A DNA stretch of 34,730 nt from NCBI GenBank assembly GCA_015680685.1, contig MNCI01011437.1, forward strand, positions 71,103 to 105,832, written 5' to 3'. How positions within the stretch are numbered: position 1 is the stretch's first letter; every line of letters begins with the position of its first letter. Below, in pieces: positions 30,493 to 34,730 of the stretch. The notes beneath the pieces were generated by a model that made no database searches, was not told where the DNA came from, and saw only the letters and a program-made list of their open reading frames with translations. The position numbers and the translations under genes are program-made. The stretch comes from Gnetum montanum. Taxonomy: Eukaryota > Streptophyta > Gnetopsida > Gnetales > Gnetaceae.

Positions 30493-30518
30493 CTACAAAC
30501 TCGGTGCTAACATCAGGT

Positions 30519-30895
30519 AATAATTGTCCGCTACGACGTAAAATTGGCAAAGTTGTACACGTCCGCTACGATGTAAAACTGGCACCCTTTGCATGCATCG
30601 GCCACGACGCTAAACTAGCAAGATCTTCGACCGTCTGCCATGACGCTAAAACTGGCAAGGTAAGCATTTGTCTGCTGGGATGTAAAACTAGTACAGACTT
30701 GTCTTTGGGTCATGACATAAAACTGACACCCACAGCAGGGTCTGCTGAGACCATAAATCAGCTCTTCCACTGTCCGCTACGACGTAAAACTAGCACACTG
30801 CAGTATGCCCGGACTCTAAACCGGGACCATGGTCCGCTGGGACTTAAAACCAGTAGTAATGGTCTACCAGGACTTAAAACTGGAACCTGCTCACC
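30519..30895 (+). repeat. TAAACTGG-type degenerate repeats, OUTER tail
   Basis: About eleven units of 26-38 bp follow a consensus near GTCCGCTACGACGTAAAACT plus GGCA. They begin right after pol. The open frame at 30477-31025 runs through them and is an artefact. Confidence 0.75.
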
Positions 30896-32051
30896 AACAA
30901 TGCATACAACAAGCAAGCGTGATTATTCTTGCACAGCATCCCTACCAGATGAAGTGGGTAGAATGTTGGGGCAAATCCAACATTGCTACCCCATCGGCAT
31001 CCTGCTGATTCCTCAGATATGCTGAAAGACATACTATTGACCCCTCGAAGATGACGCTATGATAGCCACTCCGTAGCTGTAACTCCTGGGGTCAGCTTCA
31101 CCATCTAGAGCTTAAAGGAACTATGGTTAGCCATAGCCTTGGAGGCCTCCTTCCGTTGTTGCCATCAGGCTCTGGCCTCTCAGATTCATCTGGCTGGTTC
31201 TTTGCTCGGCTGGATGAATGCGAAGAGTCTGGTTAATGATGGAAAATTCACAAACCGCAACATCAACATTGGAACCCTTATCTCTTACTACTGTTCATTC
31301 TCCATGGCCTGCTCTTTTCTTCTTGCGATGGGTAGTACTTGTTTCAACAACCTCCCTAGTGGCTAGGGCAGTCAATGGTGTCCTCTGTTTTCTGTTATGT
31401 TTGCAGGTCACTTTCTGTGATGACGTTGTTCAGAGAATGTGGTCATTGGAGGGCGCAGTGTTGACATCGTTCTACGATGGCTATTCAGACTTGCCTAACT
31501 ACTCAGGAGTGCAAACCCTACCTCTCCCTCCATTTAATACCTTACTTTGCTCCCCCTTTTCCTTAATCTTACAGCCGTCTTTCCCCTCTTCTCTGCTCGT
31601 ATAGAATGTGAACATTAAATCAATTCTTTTGCATCATCATAGGAGTAATGCAATTCGCCTCGTGGAATATATTTTATGTTAAAAAAAGAGGCATAACTTG
31701 GCAAAAATGGATGTAAAACAACTCGTCCAGGCCATGCGGGTGTAACACAAGCTTTCCCACGCAAGCCTTTCATACGTAGTATGACAGCATAATCTTTCAA
31801 AAATACATTAGTGAAAGGAAGCAATGATTTGTTCGTGAAAGCTTCATGTTCATGAGCTTGAGTCTTCCCCAAACCTCCCTCTTTTCATTTCTGTAAAGTA
31901 CCTCCTATACTCTCTCCTTCCCCCTGCCTCTGCACTTCCAAGTTTGCGAAGGCGATATTTGAGCAGTTGCTGATGGACAGTGTTGATGCCTTTACCTCTC
32001 TGGTGTTTCGTATTCTTTGTCAACATCTTTCGGGCAGGCCCTCTAAATGTC
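30896..32051 (+). other. OUTER tail, function unknown
   Basis: No recognisable protein. There is a perfect inverted repeat CTATGG-TTAG-CCATAG at 31121-31136 and an acceptor-like TTTTCTGTTATGTTTGCAG|G (AG at 31405-31406) that resembles the one in INNER at 23832. Plus-strand ORF 31218-31604 has no known domain. Confidence 0.45.
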
Positions 32052-32067
32052 AACAAAGAGGGGCCAT
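32052..32067 (+). promoter_or_regulatory. OUTER polypurine tract
   Basis: AACAAAGAGGGGCCAT directly precedes the 3' LTR TG at 32068. GGCCCTCT at 32037-32044 can pair with AGAGGGGCC at 32057-32065 (one bulge, 12-base loop). Confidence 0.8.
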
Positions 32068-32913
32068 TGAAACACCGTGAAAATTTTGAGGCTTCGATGG
32101 TTCAACAAAATCTTGTGACTTAGGCGAAAAATGTGCGACAAAACATGGCTCAGCAAGTTCTCTCTTCAGTAAGAGGTCCATTCTGCCATCATACACAGTG
32201 CAACGTGATGAGCTCTAGAACAAGACCAAGGATTCATAACAGTAGGCCTTCAACCTTGCAGGCTTCCTATATTACGAAGATCTTAACTTTTGGTATATTA
32301 CGCTGCGTTACCCAACATGGCGTAATGTCATATAGCGCAGCGTAATGTCATATAGCGCAGCGTAATGATAGAAGGTGGTCCATCATGACAAATCGGCAAT
32401 CCAACAAATTCCCAAGGCATAAGCAACAATCTACAGTTTGCCATACATTTCAGCAAGTTCTCTTTTTCAAATAAAGGGCCTATTACTCTGCATTACACAG
32501 TGTAGCATAATAGACCCCAGAAGAATTGAACAGAAACAAAGGGAGCACGATGATAACATGCTTCCGCAAGATTTGCCATTTTACGCTGGATTACGCTATG
32601 CAACGTAATCTAATGTGATGCAGCGTAATCTAGCATGATGCCACATAGTCACCATTTTATGCTAGATTATGCTACGCAGCGTAATCCATCATGATGCCAC
32701 ATAGTCAAAGAAACAGTTTGTCACCAAAGCTCAAACAAGAGTGGCTTATGACACATTACGCTGCAAAGCGTAATATAGCGTGATGCCATAGGCTTCAAAC
32801 ACAAAAGCATCAAGTCAACGATATCTTGTAAGTCCAGGACACACGTCATCCAAATCGTGTTTTTCTCCTGACTGTAACCTTATGAAATATCTTAGTTGAC
32901 AAGAATAAAGGGA

Positions 32914-32920
32914 GGGGGGG
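32914..32920 (+). repeat. poly(G), 7 G, 3' LTR unit 1
   Basis: It corresponds to the 19-G run of the 5' LTR and lies 34 bp after a TATA-like TATGAAA. Confidence 0.8.
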
Positions 32921-33808
32921 CGAAGGAGGGGCACAAGACAAGGATGAGCTTTCTCTGCAAGTAGTTTTCTCCCATTGGCGATTGTTGGCAAATTTTGGCA
33001 AGAAGATTGACAAGAAGATGATTGTTGGATACTCTACTTCAAGTTTGACCTCTTTGTACCCCGATTAGCTTGAACAAGGTAGATCAACCTTTGCTTGCTT
33101 CATCTTTAAATAGTTTTCTTGTTGTTAATACTTGCTTCGCCTAAGCCGAAGCTTGCTTGTAATCATTGCATCTAAAACATTTTATTTGTGGGTCAAGTTC
33201 CAGGTCTTGGGACTGCCTATGTTCTAAATCTGTGTAATTGTGTCCTATCTATACGAACTTTGTAAATCGTATCAAATCAATTGTTTTCAACCACCTTCGA
33301 AATTAACAATACTACACCTTCTCGTAAAGATCTGTTGCCTTGTCATCTATATCACAAAAAAATTCATTTCATTTTACTAATCAAGTAAGTCCCTGTCTGA
33401 TCGAAAAGACCATTTAGGGCACCTCAGATTTATTTTCTCCAGCATGGCCCTCGCACAAATTTGGGGTTAAAACTATGTACACGAATTCCTGCTCGGTATT
33501 TCCAGTGATCGACGTTTTCCATCGTTACAGTTTTATGCTAGATTACACTACGTAGTGTAATCTAATGTGACGCAGCGTAATCCAGCATGATGCCACATAT
33601 CAAAGAAATAGTTTGTCACCAAAGCTTAAACAAGAGTGTCTTATGACACATTACGCTGCAATGCATAATATAGTGTGATGCCATAGGCTTCAAACACAAA
33701 AGCATCAAGTCAATGGCATCTTGTAAGTCCAGGACACACAGCATCCAAACCATGTTTTTCTCTTGCCCGTAACCTTATAAAATGTCTCAGTTGACAAGAA
33801 TAAAGGGA

Positions 33809-33833
33809 GGGGGGGGGGGGGGGGGGGGGGGGG
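33809..33833 (+). repeat. poly(G), 25 G, 3' LTR unit 2
   Basis: The longest G run in the window, 34 bp after TATAAAA. Minus-strand Pro-rich frames here are artefacts. Confidence 0.85.
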
Positions 33834-34161
33834 CGCACAAGACAAGAAAAGGTGGACAAGATTTCTCTGCGAGTATTTTTCTCCCATTGGTGATTGTTGG
33901 AAACTTTGGGCAAGAAGATTGACAAGAAGACAATTGTTGGATACTCTGCTTCAAGTCTAACCTCTTTGTACCTAGATTAGCTTGAACAAGGGAGATCAAA
34001 ATTTTCTTGCTTCATCTTTAAACAGTTTTCTTGTTGTTAATACTTGCTTTGCCTAAGCCGAAGCTTGCTTGTAATCACTGTATCTTAAACATTTTATTCG
34101 TGGGTCAAGTTCCAGGTCTTGGGACTGCCTATGTTCTAAATCTGCGTAATTGTGTCCTATC

Positions 34162-34225
34162 TATATGAACTTTGTAAATTGTATCAAATCAAATATATGA
34201 ACTTTGTAAATTGTATCAAATCAAA
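34162..34225 (+). repeat. 32-bp tandem duplication in U5, two copies
   Basis: TATATGAACTTTGTAAATTG and the following 12 bases are repeated exactly once more at 34194. The other LTR copies have one. Confidence 0.85.
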
Positions 34226-34724
34226 TATTTTCAACCACCTTCAAAATTAACAATACTACACCTTCTCATAAAGATCCGTTGCCTTGTCATCTATATCACA
34301 AAAAAATTCATTTCATTTTACTGATCAAGTAAGTCCCTATTTGATCGACAAGACCGTTCAAGGCACCTTAGATTTGTTTTCTCCAGCACGTCCCTAGCAT
34401 AGATCCGGAGTTAAAACTGTGTACATGGATTCCCGCTCAGTATTTCCAGTGACCAACGTTTTTCGTCGTTACAGTTTTACACTGGATTATGATACGCACC
34501 GTAATCTAATGTGACACAACATAATCCAGCATGATGCCACATAGTCAAAGAAACAGTTTTTCATCAAAGCTCAAACAAGAGTGGCTTATGACACATTACG
34601 CCGCAAAGCGTAATATAGTGTGATGCCACAAGCTTCAAACATAAAAGCATCAAGTCAACGGCATCTTGTAAGTCCAAGACACACGTAACCTTATAAAATA
34701 TCTCAGTTGACAAGAATAAAGGGA

Positions 34725-34730
34725 GGGGGG
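34725..34730 (+). repeat. poly(G) truncated by window end
   Basis: The sequence stops after AAAGGGA and six G, at the position where the other units carry 7-25 G. Confidence 0.7.

Larger units (their letters stand above)
6615..34730 (+). mobile_element. OUTER: giant Tat/Ogre-type LTR retrotransposon
   Basis: LTRs starting TGAAACACC lie at 6615 and 32068. Between them come a primer binding site, gag and protease (8349-12052), a minus-strand spliced gene (12794-17177), a nested element (17280-26717), then pol (27028-30492) and a polypurine tract (about 32052-32067). Subtracting the insert, at least 18.6 kb belongs to OUTER, and its 3' end is outside the window. A second, archaeal-type RNase H before integrase places it in the Tat clade. 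LTR starts differ at about 10 of the first 110 bases, so the insertion is old. All coding parts are broken, so it is not autonomous now. Confidence 0.85.
32068..34730 (+). repeat. OUTER 3' LTR with tandem partial LTR units, end not reached
   Basis: It follows the 5' LTR until its U5 end (CGTTACAG at about 33523-33530), then returns to the U3 palindromes. Already 2663 bp long versus 1475 for the 5' LTR. A 20-bp duplication (CGTAATGTCATATAGCGCAG) lies at 32321-32360. Confidence 0.85.
32655..34730 (+). repeat. tandem array of about 0.9-kb U3-R-U5 units
   Basis: Units start at TTTTAYRCTRGATTA: 32655-33530 (876 bp), 33531-34474 (944 bp), 34475 onward (cut by the window end). Each holds the palindrome, TATA-like box, poly(G) and R/U5 to the LTR end. 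The second has an internal 32-bp duplication; the third lacks about 30 bp just before its TATA. Confidence 0.85.

Noticed and set aside
31218-31604. 128-codon frame in the OUTER tail as an env-like or accessory gene
   Set aside because: No recognisable domain, and it spans an acceptor-like site. Kept only as an unassigned region.
33705-33999. Pro-rich minus-strand frames
   Set aside because: They translate the poly(G) tract in the LTR, whose length varies between copies.

Overview
The window looks like repeat-rich nuclear DNA from a seed plant with a large genome. A gymnosperm is my guess, from the size and decay of the elements and not from any diagnostic gene. I see no intact gene of any kind. 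Almost everything from 6.6 kb onward is one very large Ty3/gypsy LTR retrotransposon of the Tat/Ogre type (called OUTER here), with a related, smaller element (INNER) nested inside it. Evidence for the Tat clade is a pol frame ordered RT, RNase H, a second (archaeal-type) RNase H, then integrase, plus a C-x2-H-x4-H-x4-C gag knuckle.

Layout. 1-2.0 kb: AT-rich, nothing identifiable. 2.0-4.9 kb: minus-strand remnant of a different Ty3/gypsy element (Athila-like), with decayed gag, primer binding site and part of an LTR with a TATA box. 5.3-5.5 kb: a tRNA-derived SINE candidate. 6615-8089: OUTER 5' LTR. 8090-12052: leader, gag and protease, broken by stops and frameshifts. 12.08-12.52 kb: two minisatellites. 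12794-17177: a minus-strand, seven-exon broken gene. 17280-26717: INNER, with LTRs of 1727 and 1916 bp, a 5-bp target duplication (CTAGT/CCAGT), gag and protease but no RT, RNase H or integrase. 26723-27027: a pyrimidine-rich stretch ending in a splice-acceptor-like TGTAG. 27028-30492: OUTER pol in one reading frame with 14 stops and no frameshift. 30.5-32.07 kb: repeat array and unassigned tail. 32068 to the end: OUTER 3' LTR, which carries a tandem array of partial LTR units and runs off the window inside a poly(G) tract.

The most interesting object is the minus-strand gene between OUTER protease and RT. Seven exons can be joined so that every junction keeps phase. The exons total 3388 nt, and two apparent 1-nt losses in short homopolymers would make that 1130 codons. 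Exons 2 and 3 encode a recognisable NIF/FCP1-type HAD phosphatase-like domain; the rest is unrecognised, with a probable coiled coil and an acidic tail. The gene therefore sits antisense inside what looks like the PR-RT intron known from Ogre elements. INNER later inserted about 100 bp upstream of its start codon.

Other threads are: poly(G) tracts of very variable length placed 27-34 bp after the TATA box in both LTR families; recurring AGCGT/ACGCT palindromes; dispersed TAAACTGG-type repeats flanking the coding modules of both elements; and decay that in the pol frame looks like C-to-T / G-to-A change without indels.
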